Below are positions 11,246 through 25,500 of a stretch of 64,000 nt of DNA, piece by piece. The stretch's first letter is position 1; each line of letters starts with the position of its first letter. The notes beneath the pieces are model-generated. The model had not been told where the DNA came from. It made no database searches and saw only the letters and a list, made by a program, of their open reading frames with translations. The stretch is from Chytridium lagenaria (Eukaryota; Chytridiomycota; Chytridiomycetes; Chytridiales; Chytridiaceae): NCBI GenBank assembly GCA_025449115.1, contig JAHLKC010000130.1, positions 1 through 64,000 on the forward strand, read 5' to 3'. The position numbers were made by a program, and so were the translations under genes.

Positions 11246-14114
11246 ACTGGACAAACCTTCAACAGCGTTGAAGAAATGCACTGTAGAATTCGCAATTATG
11301 CTTACCGACATGGGTTCAGTGTCACGAGGTCGTCCAAAAGAGGGCATTCGGTCACGCTATTATGTGAATTCGGAGGAAAACCTCGGATCTCTCTATCATC
11401 AACGGAAGGGAAAAAAACTGGGTCCAAAAAGGTGAATTGCAACTTCCTAATCAACGTCAACGAAAGGGATCGGCGCATCAATAAATGCGCGTTGGAACAC
11501 AGCGGGCATGACTTAAATCCCGCTCGGAGCGCGATTTTATTGGGACCAAATTTGACGGCATCTATGCTGGAGGTGGAGGTGTTCGCAATTTTGGGGGAGA
11601 ACCAGGATCTTACCATCAAACAAATTGAGATTGCTCTCGTAAGGAAATTCGGAAATCAAGTTCCTCGAAACGAAAATACCGTAAGGGGTATTGTTAGAAA
11701 ATACAAAGCGGAAAGAAGAAGCGTTGGGAGTGATTGTATGAGATTGATTAGTGCGTTGAGGCAGCGTGAAAAGGAGGAGGGCTGGTTTTTAGAGTTTGAA
11801 GTAAGCTCAGATAATCGTTTGCTCCGAGTTTTCTGGATGTCAGCGCAACAGAGGGATATGGCGCAGAAGTTTTGTGATGTCCTAATTATCGACAATTCCG
11901 CGAAGAAGAACCGATTCAACTTACCGCTCTGTGTTATGGTTGTTATAGACGAAAATAATAAATCACGACTCTGCGGCCAGGGATTGCTTAATAATGAGCA
12001 TCTGGAAACATACCTATGGGTGCTCCAATGTTTTGTGAAAGCATCCGGGTCTGTCCCTCAAGTGATATTTTCAGATGATGATAAAGCTTTCACTGCTGCG
12101 GTTGAGAGGTTTCAAGAATTAATAGTATCAGTAAGTGTTTATTGAATTCTTAACTAAGGATCATTCACGACATTGTAATTAACGATCTAATATAGGCTGA
12201 CGGTCTCTCAACACCCCATGAAAACACCCATTACTTATGCCAATGGCACATGCAAAAAAATATCGTGGAAAAGATAAACCGTGTTCTTGGAACAGAGGAC
12301 TTCAAATGCTTCTTCTCGGCGTTTGTAAGATTGCGGGGATAGCAAGAGAAGAAGATTTTGTTAGATGTTTCCAAAGTCTCGCTGAAAAATATGGAGGGAA
12401 CGAACAAGTGAAAAAATACCTTTGGGAGGAGCTGTACGAGAAGAGGGAGAAATGGGCCTTGTGCTTTAGACTCATGAAATTTACCGCACAAACTCGGGCT
12501 TCGCAGCGGGTGGAGGGGAAGATTGGGCTTGTCGCCAAAAAGCTGACGGAAAAGTCAACACTCTGCGACGTCCTTGAAGCGATTGACAGAAATCTACAAC
12601 TGGAACATACAAAGAACGAATTGCACTTCATCAGAAACAATCTTCCATCATCCTCCCTCAACGATTCCACCTACAGGATATTTACCAAGTTTCCGTGGCC
12701 TAGTCTTCGCGAGGTAGAATGCAAATGCGTGAAGCACACACTAACGTGAAAGTTTTTCAGTAATTTTGCAGTCAACTTCATTCAAAAACAAGCCAACGAA
12801 AGTCTATTTCTTACCAAGTTTGAGGAAATTTCTCTCGAAGACGCTGCGACGTACTTTCAAACAAACTCGACAGATACCTTAGATATTGTGTTGTGGAAAA
12901 GCGCATCTGTAGTGCTGTTAGAAAAAGTCGGGTTAGATTTACGGAAGATCTATAAAGTGTGGAATGTTCAAGGTGAACACTCCCCAAACTTTGTTTTCGC
13001 GACGTCAGGCCACTTACATGTATGCACGTGCTTCCTAATTTTCCATGAGGGTCTCCCTTGCCAGCATTTCTTTGCATGCCTTCAAAGGTATTTCGAACTT
13101 AACTCAAAAAATCTAATAAAATGTAGAAGTGGACACGTTAAATTCAAGGTAGACCTACTTAACGCAAGATGGATGAAAGATTCAAGCAAGTACCCACCTG
13201 GAATTCCTGACTTTACAGGGTTCACCGAAACTGACACTCATACAACGAGTGATGTACAAGTGCAGTCTATGGACCCGGGAGGTCAACTTCAGGTCCTGCA
13301 GAATTTAAGAAAAACAGAAGCTTCAGTATGCAAGACCCGAAATCAAAGAGCAGAAAACACCCAGATTTACGGCGAATTCTCCGGCCGATTTAAGTCCCTA
13401 CTGGATAAAGCCATGCACCTTCGTCGAGTTCCAGGAGGGACTCCAGAGATCTTAAACATGGTCAGTGAAAAACTCGACGAGTGTATAGTGGCAGTGGACG
13501 CGAGAACTGCTGAAGTTGCAACTACTCAGCAAAGACCCGGATATTCGGTGCAGCTGCGGGATGTTGAAATACACGATCCTGAAAAGGTGAAGAGTAAAGG
13601 TCGACCAAAGGGAAAGAAATTTTACGAACCTGCGCAAAACAACACCGTGGTTAGATCAATCAATGACTGGAGTAAAGTAGAGCTACAAATGGAGGTGAAA
13701 AAGCGAGGATTAAAAGCATCAAACGGATCCAATAAGAAAGATTTGCAAAAGCTCCTGAAAGATCATTCCGCCCCTCCAAGCCAAACCGTACCCTCCTCTC
13801 CGTATATTTCACAATCTTGGCAGCCAAGCCCCAACGTCATTCCGCTTGACAACGTCGTATACAATAGTGTCGTCGGCCTCCCAAGCCCTTCCATCTTCAT
13901 AGACCCAACTTACCCCTCATGGAATCCTCCTGACGACAGCGGAGGGTTTCTAGGCCTCTTAGAATCCATTCCGTCAAGCCAAAGGAACCATGAAAATGCG
14001 TTACAGACCCTGTCAATCGGAAATCCAATGGTGCCTCAGAAGATGGGGGTGGGAGGGAAAAGGTTTAAGTCAGCTTTAGAGATGTCTTCCAATAAAAAAG
14101 CGCGTCATGATTGA
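11246..14114 (+). CDS. MULE transposase with FAR1-like, DDE, SWIM and SAP domains
   Basis: After the intron 11187-11245 the protein continues TGQTFNSVEEMHCRIRNYAY and GFSVTRSSKRGH, a FAR1/WRKY-like zinc-finger fold. The transposase core has the first Asp in DVLIIDNSAKKNRFNLPL (about 11877-11930), the second in VIFSDDDKAFTAA (about 12064-12100) and the CQWHMQKNI motif after the intron 12130-12195. One base is missing in the GGGG run near 12337 (VRLRG to IAREEDF). The SWIM finger reads HVCTCFLIFHEGLPCQHFF (13014-13070), with C-x-C and C-x-H ligands. A C-terminal SAP domain (WSKVELQMEVKKRGLKASNG, about 13668-13770) would bind DNA. A Pro/Ser tail and a basic end (KKARHD) close it. The stop is at 14114. 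Confidence 0.9.
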
Positions 14115-14987
14115 TACCCAAACCTAAGTCATCAATAAAAGTCTGTTAATGTTTATGTAAGTCTCTATTACTAAAGACCTCAAAAGAAATAAACATTATA
14201 TCAAAGCAAGGAGTATAAAAAAGATAAACGAACATGAGAAAGCCTAACCGTGGTCACTGCCTTCACGAATGGAGGCCCTGTCTCGAAGTTGTTTCCAAAT
14301 TGGAGGGAGGCGGCGCGTTTGAGATCATACGGATTATGGTTCGACGGATCCAGATATTGTTACCATCACCTTTACCGCAGGGCCCACCGAGTCCAGTTTT
14401 CATGTTTGCGGGAGTCCCGAGGCATGAGCGAGGTTGGAGGCAGGGGTTCTACATACTGTGGTTGCTATGATGTTTAGTTTTGGGGTGACGATGGCTTCTA
14501 AGATGTTGTTGGGGTATGTTGAGGATCAGCCAGCGCCGACGAGTTTGATGGAGATGATTGTTCAGGAGGTGGATGGAAAGAGGTGGGATTGCTCTGCAGG
14601 AGAATTGAACTCCATCAGAACCTTAAGGTATGAACGGCGTGGGGGTGGAAAGGGTGAGGTGGTGGAGGATGGTAAGGCGATGGATGGCAGTGTGAAGTGA
14701 GAGGATGGTGCGAGTCGATGAGAATGATGGTTAAAAACAAAGTTATTTTGGCTAAGAAAGAAAAGTACTTTGGCAGTGTCAATATTTCTTATGGCCTTGT
14801 GATTGGTCAAAGCAGGCCGTATATTTCTTTGATAAGAACAGGAAATCTCACCATAATATCTCAGAATTTTCTGCGATAGCCCAAGTCACGTGCATGAGGG
14901 CGTCGGTAAAACGCAAATAATTAACGCAAGGTTTTACAGACATGTCTGCATTTTGCTGCGAAATGCCGACAGTCTGCAAAATTTCGT
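14115..14987. other. MULE 3' region with unassigned, partly coding-looking DNA
   Basis: Between the transposase stop and the right inverted repeat lie about 870 bp. Positions 14230-14700 are distinctly richer in G and C than the flanks, with fragments readable on both strands (plus: DPDIVTITFTAGPTESSF; minus: FGNNFETGPPFVKAVTTVR), but no frame stays open. It may be a degraded captured host-gene fragment, common in MULEs, or merely regulatory DNA. I could not identify a source gene. Confidence 0.3.
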
Positions 14988-15036
14988 GGTTTTGCAGACA
15001 GTCTGTATGCAGGGGGGTCGGCATAATGCATCCTCC
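14988..15036 (-). repeat. MULE terminal inverted repeat, right
   Basis: Inverted partner of 9538-9586. Further inward, TTTTGCTGCGAAATGCCGAC and CAGTCTGCAAAATTTCG continue the palindromic layout. Confidence 0.9.
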
Positions 15037-15048
15037 TTAATTAATTAA

Positions 15049-15735
15049 TAATAAATATTTAATTTTATTTATTTATTATTATTACCACAAGTGAATTGGA
15101 GCAAAGCATTACTATATAAATATACTCGTGTGTCTTGATTATATATATATATATCATCATCAATTATTTTAATTATTATTTATATATTTATTCATTCAAA
15201 CAAGGCTATTATTTATTATTATTATAATATTTATAGGTATATTTACATTTACAAGGAGAGAGTGCTGCTTTTCCTTTTACCAATAATACACACACACACA
15301 CCACATACATAACTACATACATACTGTACTGACGCACTACAAAGCAGTTCCCTTTGCACTCTCTCACGCTTCATCGTCAATTGCATCCTCGTTGACTGTG
15401 TCTTGTGTTGAGTGTGTGTTGAGTGTGAGTGTGTTGTGTGTGTTGAGTGTGTTGTGTTGTGTGTGTGTTGTGTGGGCGTGTTGTATACTGTCTGTGTTGA
15501 GGACAATTAAAGGGTGTGGATTGAAACATACCATTCTTTGGCAAAACAGCTGTAATCCTCATCATCGGCTCGAATTGCTCAGCACATTCCTCATTATATA
15601 GGTGGATTTCGATTCAACATTCATTATCGCTGTCTTGGCTGAATTTTGGGAAAAAAAGTCGCATACATCCATCCATCGCCCTCAACACTCCACCATCCCA
15701 CCTCCACCTACCATCACAAGTGGCAAAGGTTCGAC
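15049..15735. other. AT-rich intergenic DNA, GT-rich microsatellite and CDC24 5' region
   Basis: 15049-15240 is A/T-rich with an AT dinucleotide run near 15143. 15400-15480 is a degenerate TGTGT/GAGTGTG microsatellite on the plus strand. The last 100 bp are pyrimidine/CCATC-rich, as often seen just upstream of fungal start codons. No gene is supported. Confidence 0.5.
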
Positions 15736-18700
15736 ATGGATGATCTGATGATGGGATCAGCTCCAAACCAACCGGCCAAGCCCGTATACATGTATCAAGA
15801 TCCGATGGACTATGGTGGCCCTGTCAGCATTTCCGGCCCTCTTGCTCTTAATGCAGGATACCCACTTCAAAGGAGGCCCACAAACTTTGGTCTTCAGCAG
15901 AATGTGGCTCCTCCTCCTCCTATTTCCGTTCCATCACCCGCCGTACCATTTCAACGGAGACCATCCGGATCGGACGCGATACCCATGCCCTCTCAAATAC
16001 CTCCTGTTCCCCCAGTTGCCAATGTCATTCCGTCCGGCCAGACACCTGCAATGGAAGTGGGTCTGCCAACACCCAACAAGCCCACGGGGTCTCCAGTCAA
16101 GTCCCTCTTTCAATCCTGCATGTCAATGATTGAGAAGCTCTACGGATTCCCGCTGTTTGAATTCTACCTGTTTCCGGACGGAGTGGATTTGTATCAAACA
16201 GATCCACCTCCTCTGATCGATCCTGTGGCGATCCTCTGGGGTTGTTTCAGGCTTGGAGCTCCTCTTTGCATGATCTACAATCAGCTTAAACCAAAGACAC
16301 CGCTCAATGTTTCGGATGTTTCTTCCATCCGACCACCAAAGTACACAAATGTGTGCAAAGACAATGTCTACCACTTTATTGTTGCGTGCAAAAAAGACAT
16401 GGGACTTTTGGAGAATGACGTTTTTGCGATATCTGAGCTTTACAAGGATGATACTAATGGCTTTGTCAAGGTTGGTCACCTTTAATATCCTTTGCTCTTT
16501 TTTTTTTTTTTTGTTTTGTAGGAAATCCATTTCTTACAGTCTTCTCTATATCCTTTAAAAGGTCTTGAAAACTATTCATATTGTGTTGGAAAGGATTGAA
16601 GCCCAAGGCTTGCTTCCCGCGAAGCGTCCGCTTCCCTTCAGCGTCCCGACACAAGACATTGAGGCACCTACAGACAATAGATCAAAGCTCATTAATGAAA
16701 TGATTGACACTGAGCGCAAGTACATTAATGATCTTGAAAGTCTGCAGAACTACAAAAAGGAGGCTATCAACCAGAACGTTCTTACCAAGGATGAAGCTTA
16801 CTCGCTGTTTGCAAATTTGGATGAGCTGCTTGACTTTCAAAGAAGGTTTCTTATTGCAATGGAGAGCACGCTGTCACTTCCGGCAAATGAGCAGAGAATC
16901 GGGCAATTGTTTTCATTGAATGTAAGATTATTTATCTATAACCTATTTTGCCATTTAAAACGATAATAACATTTGGCTTATGTAACAGGAGGATTACTTT
17001 TCTGTCTACATTGCGTTTTGCGGAAACTACAATTTTGCAACAACTTTTATTCTTCACGAAACCGAGCGCTTCATGGTATGAATGCCCTTCTCAATGAGAT
17101 ATTTCCCCGTTGATGGTGATATTTACCGCCTAACCCTTTTAATATCCTCATGTAGAAACTCACCAACATGATTGCACCTATCATGCTTCAGTCGTACTTT
17201 ATCAAGCCTGTTCAGAGGGTCTGTCGGTATCCTTTGCTTTTGCAAGAACTCGTGAAACTCTCACAAAATACAAGCTACCCGTACCTCGACGAATTAAAGG
17301 AGGGATTGGATTCGATAAAGAGGGTTACTGAACGAGTGAACGAGCAAAATCGTATGGAGGAGAACCGACAAATGAAGAATGAACTGTATGATAAAGTTGA
17401 GGACTGGAAGGTGTGTATTATCAGATTCATTATTTATCCCACTTCTAACGTTGTTATTTTATCAACAGGGCTTGAAAGCAGACGACTTTGGGAATCTGAT
17501 TCTTTCCGATAAATTCTTGATGAGCTCGAATGACACGGAAAAAGACTTTCATCTTTACCTTTTCGAACGCATTCTGCTATGCTGCAAAGATATAACCAAG
17601 TCCAGGAAGAAGCCAAAGAAATCAGACAAAGAAGGACCCACCTATGCATTGAAGGGAAACATCTACGTTGCCTCTATTCAGGTGTTCAGGATGTGTCAGA
17701 CCCAACAATAGGGTTCTTTGGATTAAAAGTCTTTTGGAAGGATATTAATGACGTAGAAAGCTTTGCGCTAAAGGGCCGAAACGAAGAACAGATCAAATTG
17801 TGGAAGGATCGTTTGGAGAAGCAAGTGGATGCTGATAGGTTGAGGAAGCGTAATAACTCTGTCGATAATATGGCCAACCCCGCCGCGTTTGGACAAGGTC
17901 CGAGACAATCAGGCCGATCTATTGACGATTACGTAGACTCGGCTTACGGATCATCAGTCTATCGACCCTCCTTTGACGGTACACCGTCTCCGTCCACGCC
18001 ACAATACCATGCCCCTCCTCTTGCGAGATCCCGTTCTATTCCACACAACTATTACCCGATGCCCTTTGCCCCACAGCAAACCCTTCCGCCTCCTCCTACC
18101 TCTGTAAGCTCTGCGGCAGCGGCTGCACAACGACGAAGTCAAGTTCCCATGTCACGCGGATATGGGTCACAAGCTGATTTACCGGCAGCCGGATATTATC
18201 ATGCGAATTCGGTGCCTCGTGCTTTATCCGCCTCGCCTGATTCTGCGTCTCGCTACCCCCGCTCTTTTAGTCCACCTCCTCCGGTTCCTCCGATGCCACA
18301 CCATATGATGCCGCAAGGTCACTCTCGCTTCCCTTCGGAAGGCAGCAATGATCCCATGCAGATGTCTCCAAGACTTCAAGCCCAAATGCCGACCAGGTCT
18401 ATCACTGTGCATGCCACCTACGCAAGGGGTGGAAGCGGACAAGGTGGTGTTTCCCTCCCAGTGGCGCCATTGAGGACCATAAGCGCGTCGTCTGCCAATA
18501 ACGGCGCGTACATGAACCCTGGAATGCCTTCCGTATTTTCCGAGGACGAGGTTTCCGATGATGAATACATTGCCCTGCAACGCAAGTACAGTCAACAGGG
18601 GCCAGTTCAGGGACGGATGAACGAGTCTCCCTTACCCAACTCGAACCAACGCTACAACCATCAAACCAGGGCAGCCATGACCGGAGTCACCGCCATCAAC

Positions 18701-19521
18701 ACCACGAGAAAGCAGTCTCTTCACGCGGACGATGAAAGGACCACTTTCAATGCTGGTCGTCAAAACACACACTTTTCATCTATCATGCATCCTCCTGTCC
18801 CTCCCATTCCTCAGGGCTACCTTCACAACAGCGGCGGCGTACCCCTCGGTCGTACACCTTCAGGTCCCGAGTTGGATCAGATTGGGGGAATGGTCGGAGC
18901 CGGTGGATCTCCAAGGATCTCACCCACATCCCAATACGTTCACGGTCAACGGCCCGGTTACTCTCCTGGCACTAAAACAGGACCCACCAATCCTTATCAA
19001 GTCTCTGCACCTGACCACAGGGGTTTATCTCTAACCGGTTTCCAACTACGTCTCAACCTCCAACGCATTACAATGGTCTCCCATCTTCCTTTGGCTCACC
19101 CCCTCACACGTCACAGTACCAAACTCGCAACGCCCGATCCCCTGTTTCTGGTCCCGACGGTGGCCTCATCAACGCCTTCTCCAACCTCACCGCCGACGCC
19201 ACCTCCCCACCAGGTGCCACTCGAAGCGGCACCATTGGTCCATCTGGTGTCATGGCCGGTTTTATTAAAGTGCGCACCCACTATGAATCCGATATTTTGT
19301 TGATTGCGATTCCGTCCAAAGGTGCGAGTTTTGCGGAACTCCAGGCGAGGATTGAACGAAAGATTCGATTGTGTGGAGGGAAGAGTCCTGCTGAGTATGG
19401 GAGGAAGATGAAGATTAGGTATAAGGATAGTGATGGGGATGTGATTGCGTTGAATGGGGATGAGGATGTGGAATTGGCTTTTGAGGGGCAAGAAAGTCGT
19501 CTAGGGAGGGTGTTGTGTTGA
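15736..19521 (+). CDS. CDC24: Cdc24-type Rho/Cdc42 guanine nucleotide exchange factor
   Basis: Five exons: 15736-16470, 16562-16921, 16989-17075, 17156-17410 and 17469-19521, about 1,160 residues. Order: a Pro-rich N-terminus; the Cdc24 calponin-homology domain (SLFQSCMSMIEKLYGFPLF ... VFAISELYKDD); the DH domain (INEMIDTERKYINDLESL ... IKPVQRVCRYPLLLQELVK); the PH domain (DKFLMSS, FHLYLFERILLCCKD, LKVFWKDINDVESFAL); a long Pro/Ser-rich linker; and a C-terminal PB1 domain (GFIKVRTHYESDILLIAIPS ... DGDVIALNGDEDVELAF). This is the full fungal Cdc24 layout. It activates Cdc42 at sites of polarised growth, with PB1 binding a Bem1-like scaffold. Single missing bases are inferred near 17690 (GTTCAGG) and 19021 (CAGGGG) to join PH to linker and linker to PB1. 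ATG 15736 begins MDDLMMGSAP and is the first in-frame ATG. Confidence 0.93.
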
Positions 19522-22500
19522 ATCTGTTTGTACAATGAGTTCCCCTGTTGTTTTTTTTCATGTCCCTTATTATCTTCTAGTTACCTTCTTGTAATTCCTC
19601 TTTTTTTTCACCTTTGATTGTAAACTCATGCCTTTCCTTTCCTTTCTTTTTTTTTTTTGATTTTTTTCTTGTACGTTTGGAATCCCCTGAACTCTATGCA
19701 GTATTCATATATTTTACAGATACTTTTTATTCTATTTTAGTCGCGTCTTTTTTTTTCTTTTCAGGTCAACTTGTTTGGCCTTGCTAGTCAAGTTTTGATT
19801 TAGGTACATATAAAAATAATAAGGATAGTTTGAAGAGTTGGTTTACCTTCTTTACATATTTACTTTAACACCATATAAATTCTGCTTTTACATATGTGCA
19901 AGAGTATGTATACTCTCTAATACATTTTTTTTAAGAAAAACTCTTTAAAATATGAAAATGTTTTTAATATAATTTGTGCAGATAATGACTGATTATTTAA
20001 TACAAAGAGGTATGCTTCAAGAACGCTAACAGTGACAATAGAACAAAAGTTTAACGAGAATACAACATAAAATCCAAACAAAATACAACGCGTTCAACTC
20101 AGAAACTATTGGGTTTTTGCAGCACCCGGCAGCGCTTGAAACGGGAGGGACAGGCTCTAATGACGTTGACGCCACCGCAACTTCTTCCTTCACCGCGTAC
20201 AACGGAGGTGGCTGATCAGGGAGCATCCCAACAACAGTAGGATCCATCTTCCCAGCGTTCCACCCTGGAAACCCCGTATTCCCAAAGAACAAATTTCGCA
20301 GCGGCCTCTAGCCCAGAGCTCCCTTCCGACCCCTCCCTAATTCTTCTCACAAGACTATAAAACCGTTCCGACAGATTCTCCGTCTCATCCACCGTCGCCA
20401 ACCCCCTCCGTCTAGATTCACTCGCATCATCCACATCAACACCACGAAACAGATCCTTTGTTCCAATGTTGTTTGATATACGGGTCGTTCCGTCCGAAAG
20501 CTTGGCGAGGGGTCTGACGGCAGCCGTTTGGCGACACCTGTCACGAGGATGATGACGAGGAGGGAGATGGAGATGAAGACGGTGATGGAGATGAGGACCG
20601 TACGGAGGACGGTGGTTGACATGTCGTTACGGACCGCGTCGACGGGTTGGGTGACGACGGAGAGAGGGATGCTGCCGACGCAAACCCAGGTTGGGGATTG
20701 GGTGGAGCCGTCGGTGACTGTGAGGGTTTTCCAGATGACGAGGTAGGAAACGCCAGTGTCGGGATCCTAAAAGCACGCAACTTTATTAGAATGCCATTAT
20801 GTTCGAGCGGGGTTTACTGAGAGGCATCCAGCAAAGGACCAAGGGAGAGATAAAACCTTACAGCGTAGACCTTTGATTTGTAGGCGGTATTTGCTGTGGA
20901 GATGGATTGGTCGGAAGTCGAAGCAATCTCCTTCCAAAAGGCTTCGGTAATGCGAGGTTTTGTAGAATTGGCATTCGTGAACGGCGCGAGGCCAGATCGA
21001 ACGCCCACAGCAGCCTTTAAATCCCAGTCCGGATGAAACAGCGCAACCCCTTTTTGAGGGAATCGAGTAAATAGCAAAAATCGAACTATTGCCTAGAGTA
21101 AATTCTTTCAAACCTTTCCGTCATAACAATAAGCGTGGACGCGACTGCCGCTACACCGATATCCGTGGTGTTATCGTTAACATCCCGAATGGCCCTTCCT
21201 GTGGTTAATTGCCATCCTTTTCCAACAAAGTCGAGGTATGGGCCGATAACCACTCGGTCGGTGCGAGACGTGATGGGGACGTTGGCTCCTGTTCTTGACA
21301 TGCTAAGTTGGTACCAAGACCTTGTGCGAGGGTCATAGGCGGATGGAGTGGATGAAGTTCCGACTTCACGTTCTGCGGTACCAGGGTAGACGCGAAAGAG
21401 ACCGTTGGTAAAGCCGGCATATATGGAAACGATGGCAGGGGTTTGATCGTAGACGGTGCGGAAGAAGGAGTCAACTTTTGAGGTGGAGTCGCGGATGCGT
21501 TGTTGTTCTGCGGTAATGACGGCGGGTGGAGTTGCGGAAGTTGCCTCGGGCACGGTCCATGAGGAGTGTGTTAGTGAGATTCTTTTTCCAGGATACCGCC
21601 TGCGTAAATAGAAAGATATATATAAATGTTGGTCTTGTTTAAATTTGAAAAAAAAAACATGGCGACACACTTACAGTGCGGAGTCTGGCTGGGCAGTGGG
21701 CCGATCGAGAAACTCGAGGCTGTCAAAAAACGACGGCATGCTTCCCGTCGAATAATCAGACCTGAGGGAGTCGGAGAGCGCGTTATTGACGATCGTAAGC
21801 CCGAGTCGACGATTCGATTAATCTCCCGCTCAAAGAACGAAGCTGCGGTGTGGACAACTGAATGAGCTAGGTTGTCTGAGAGCTGGGTGAGAGAACGTTG
21901 GACGAGGTTGTAGAGATGTTGGAGGAGATGAGGAGGAGAAATGTGATGGATATGAGTTCGGCGGTTATGAGGGAGAGAACGACGCAGAGGACGAAGACGG
22001 TCAAGAGTTGACGTTTGAGGGTGTATTGCGACCAGCGACCACCGGCAAGCCTGTGATGCTTTTGAGGAGGGTAGGTGGAGTTCATATTGCTTGCTGATAA
22101 TAGAGTTAGCTCTCTATGGATTATGTTGAAAGGAGGGGTTGAATGGAGTAGATAGGAGTGAGGGATGAGGGGGAATCAGGAGTTGTTTTAAATCCGTCTG
22201 AGGTCAGAGCAATCAATGTAATAAGGCGTGCGCCATAAACTAGAATTAGTTTATGGTGTGTAATAAAAAGAATGTAGATGTTGTTAATTATCAAGAGGCC
22301 TACAATTATAATTGAAGATAAAGTCTTTTATTTGATCAGTTGATATCGTGAATTGATGACTTTGGCGTAGAGTCGAACTCTCGCAATAATCCTAAAGTGG
22401 TAAATAAAGATCTTTGCCTGAACCGAAATTAGGGAGAGTCCTCGGGGGCTGTGCTGAGGGAAATAGAGCAGAAATGAACAGAGTCGATGGGACTTTAGCC

Positions 22501-25500
22501 ACTTTGCTAATGCTCCTACAGCATGTGCGCGTGCTGTAACGTACTGCATCGGTTGGTTGGGAATGAAGAAGATGATTAACAGATTAGACAACGCCTTAGC
22601 CTTGAAGCACGTTGTTGGCTCACACCCAACCAAATCTTGTATTTCACAAGGGATTTGACCTCTGTTCATTTTTGAATTCCGAATGTGTCAAATTACAACA
22701 TGTGAAGCCACCTGCCCAGCTGCCTACCTGACTGGTGGAATTGATATCATGCAGGAAAGCGATATCAACTTGGTATGCGTAGGGCTTAAGAAGGCTCACC
22801 TTAAAAAGAGACGGAAGGGAACAAACGAGAAAAAAAAACATAACACTACCATCGACTTGCATACGATCCCAAGAATTACTACCCATAGTCGTTTTGCTGC
22901 CTGCAAAAGATGAAGTTTGTTAACCATATTGTCCTGAGGCTCTTGCTTCCATTGTTCTTTGGATGTGCATTCTGGGTAAGTCGCTTATTTTAAATAACAT
23001 TCGTACCCTACTCTCTCGCCACTTGCGCACGGCTCACATGCATGTATCCTCCAAATAGGTGCCTTGACGATCATTGTCATCTTTGGTCAAAGCCCACTCT
23101 GGATATCTCGCATCACGGACGCTATTAAGGCACAGGCCATCAACGGATTCGTATCCACTTCGGCCACCCAGGCTAACGCTGTCAATGCCGCCTTTGCTTC
23201 GTACCTCATTTCAACCGTCGTGGCCACATCATACGTTCGTGACGTTCTCCAAAACCCTGGATCTACCCCAGACACCGTTATTCCTGTTAACAGGTATGTA
23301 TTCTAGCTTTTTGGTGATATTCGTGCGATTGGTAACGCTTGGTCCTAACTATCAAAAATAGGACTTATCCTTCATACTTTGCCGCGCCGTTGAGTGGCGG
23401 TGATCCTCCTCTTCCCCCTGCATTCGCGATTCCTCGTTATTCTTCTTACTACAAGGGATCAATAACGGAACTGTCACAGTGGAGCGCCATCGCTTCCAAT
23501 GATACCACAAGCACTTTCGACAACCCATTCAGAGCAATCACTCTCGATAATGCTGGTGCTCAAGCAATCCAAGCCGGTTTCGAGGACGACGGCTGGCGCA
23601 TTTACCCCCTTTCATACGACGTCACTCGATTCAATCCCAGAACCCAAACCTCATGTCAACGACCTGACTCGCCACCTCAGTTTGCAGCCTTCAATGGCTA
23701 CAATCCCCGTTGCCGGCCCTGGTATTATACTGCGGTTCAGGCTGCCGCAAGAAATCAAAGCGAATCTATTCGGAGGGGCTTGGGTCCTGCTGTTCTCTCT
23801 GCACCATATGTATCACAAGCTTCTTCTGGAAGAGCTTTAATTACGGCGTCTCAGGCCTTCTACAACTCGACAGGCGTTGTAGGTGTGATTGGTCTCCAAG
23901 TCCAGATTGACAATTTAAACGATCAATTGACCAACACTACCATTCTCAAGAATGGCTATATTTTTGTAGTCGATGTAAGTTTCTTTTCTTCCTGTTTTTT
24001 TCCCATTTCTTTTACTATTTCCTTTTTAAATCTAATCTTTGCTTTAGGTTAACGGCTTCCTCGTTCTTTACCCCAGAAAAAACGCGGCCGGTGTTGATCC
24101 GTTCACCACTCTTACTAAGCTGTCCGCTGTCGAATATGCGAACGACGACAATGCCGCCTCGCGATTTATAGATCTTGCACAAGCGTCTGCAAAGTCCAAC
24201 GGCAACATTCGCACATTTACCAGGAAAGCGTTTGCCTCATCCTCTGCTCTTGCCAATCTACTCTCTGGCGACGAATGGACTATCTCGGCTTCCTACATTC
24301 CATCTACTTTCAACACCTACATTCTCATTGTGGCCGTTCCTTCTTCCGACATTACCGCACTCTCTGAGGCTATGAGAGTTTCAGCAACAACTTACGCCAA
24401 TGGGGCTCTTGCTGGTGCCCTTATCGCAATTATTGTCGCTGCCATTATTGCCATTCTAGTGACGAAGAATGTGGCAAGACGCGTCCTCGTCCCTGTGGAA
24501 GAACTCACCGACTGGCTTTCAGGAGTTGCTTCCAGCAACATGGACACAGAGGTCGCGGACGCCCCAGTCACGAGCCACGAGCTCCGCGTGGTGAAGCAAA
24601 ACTTTCAGAATCTTCTGGTATGTTTACTCTCCTGAAACGATGATTGCCCTACCTTCCCTTACATTCCTTCATCTAGATCGCTATCCGTTTTGGAAACGAC
24701 GCCTACTACGCTGGTGATCTGTCAAAGGCTCTTGCGAATTACGAAGCAGCTGAGGAACTGATGATACAACTCAGTAACGAGCGAGGACGAGGTGTTTGCC
24801 TTAACAACAAGGGGAACGTCTTCATGCAGATGGACGAGGGTCAGATTGGACGTGCGGTTGAAGCTTACAATAAGGCAATCGATATCGCTGAGACTCTTTT
24901 GGAAGGCGAGATGGATCCTCACCACAAGACAACCATTCAAATAACGTTGGCAAACCGTATCTCCAATCTTGGCGTTGTCTACAAGGACTCAGAGCAATCG
25001 CCTTCACAAAATCTACAATCCCCCATCCCGTTCACCCCAAAGCAGGAAAAGGCAAACCATTTTTTCAAGCGGTCTCTCGACCTTCACCGGGGCTGTGATA
25101 ATCTTGAGGGGATCGCTCAGGTTTCTGGGAATTTAGGACAACTCCACCTTGACGCAGGGAAGATAGTAGAGGCTTCGGAACTCATCAGGGATGCCTACGA
25201 CATTGTCAAGGACCGAAGTGACCCCATCGCTATGCAGTATGCTTGCATGAACATGGGTCTTCTCGCCATTCACATCGGGAAACCAGCGGAGGCCGTCACT
25301 TGGTTCACGTACGTTCTTCAACGATTCGACGTTGTCGTCAACTTGGTCCAACGAACATGCGCCATGGAGATTGTTAGGCTGTGTGAGGAGACTGACCCTG
25401 CCATTGGAGTAAACCAACCAGAGCTCGCAAGGGCCATTCGAGAGGTCGCTGTCCCCGTTCTCGGTGACATATTTTCTTCGGGTGGTGTTGCCAAGCCCAA

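Larger units (their letters stand above)
9538..15036 (+). mobile_element. Mutator-like element carrying a Ulp1 protease
   Basis: A 5.5-kb element is bounded by inverted repeats of at least 49 bp (9538-9586 and 14988-15036) that differ at three positions. Both begin GGAG-A/G-ATGCATTA and include GCCGACCCCCCTGCATAC and CTGTCTGCAAAACC. A second palindromic layer (CTGCAAAACC ... TTTTGCAGAC) lies just inside each end. The flanks share TTAATTAATTAA, compatible with the 8-11 bp target duplication usual for MULEs, but its palindromic nature makes the exact length undecidable. Coding content on the plus strand is protease, FAR1-like finger, MULE transposase, SWIM and SAP. Confidence 0.88.
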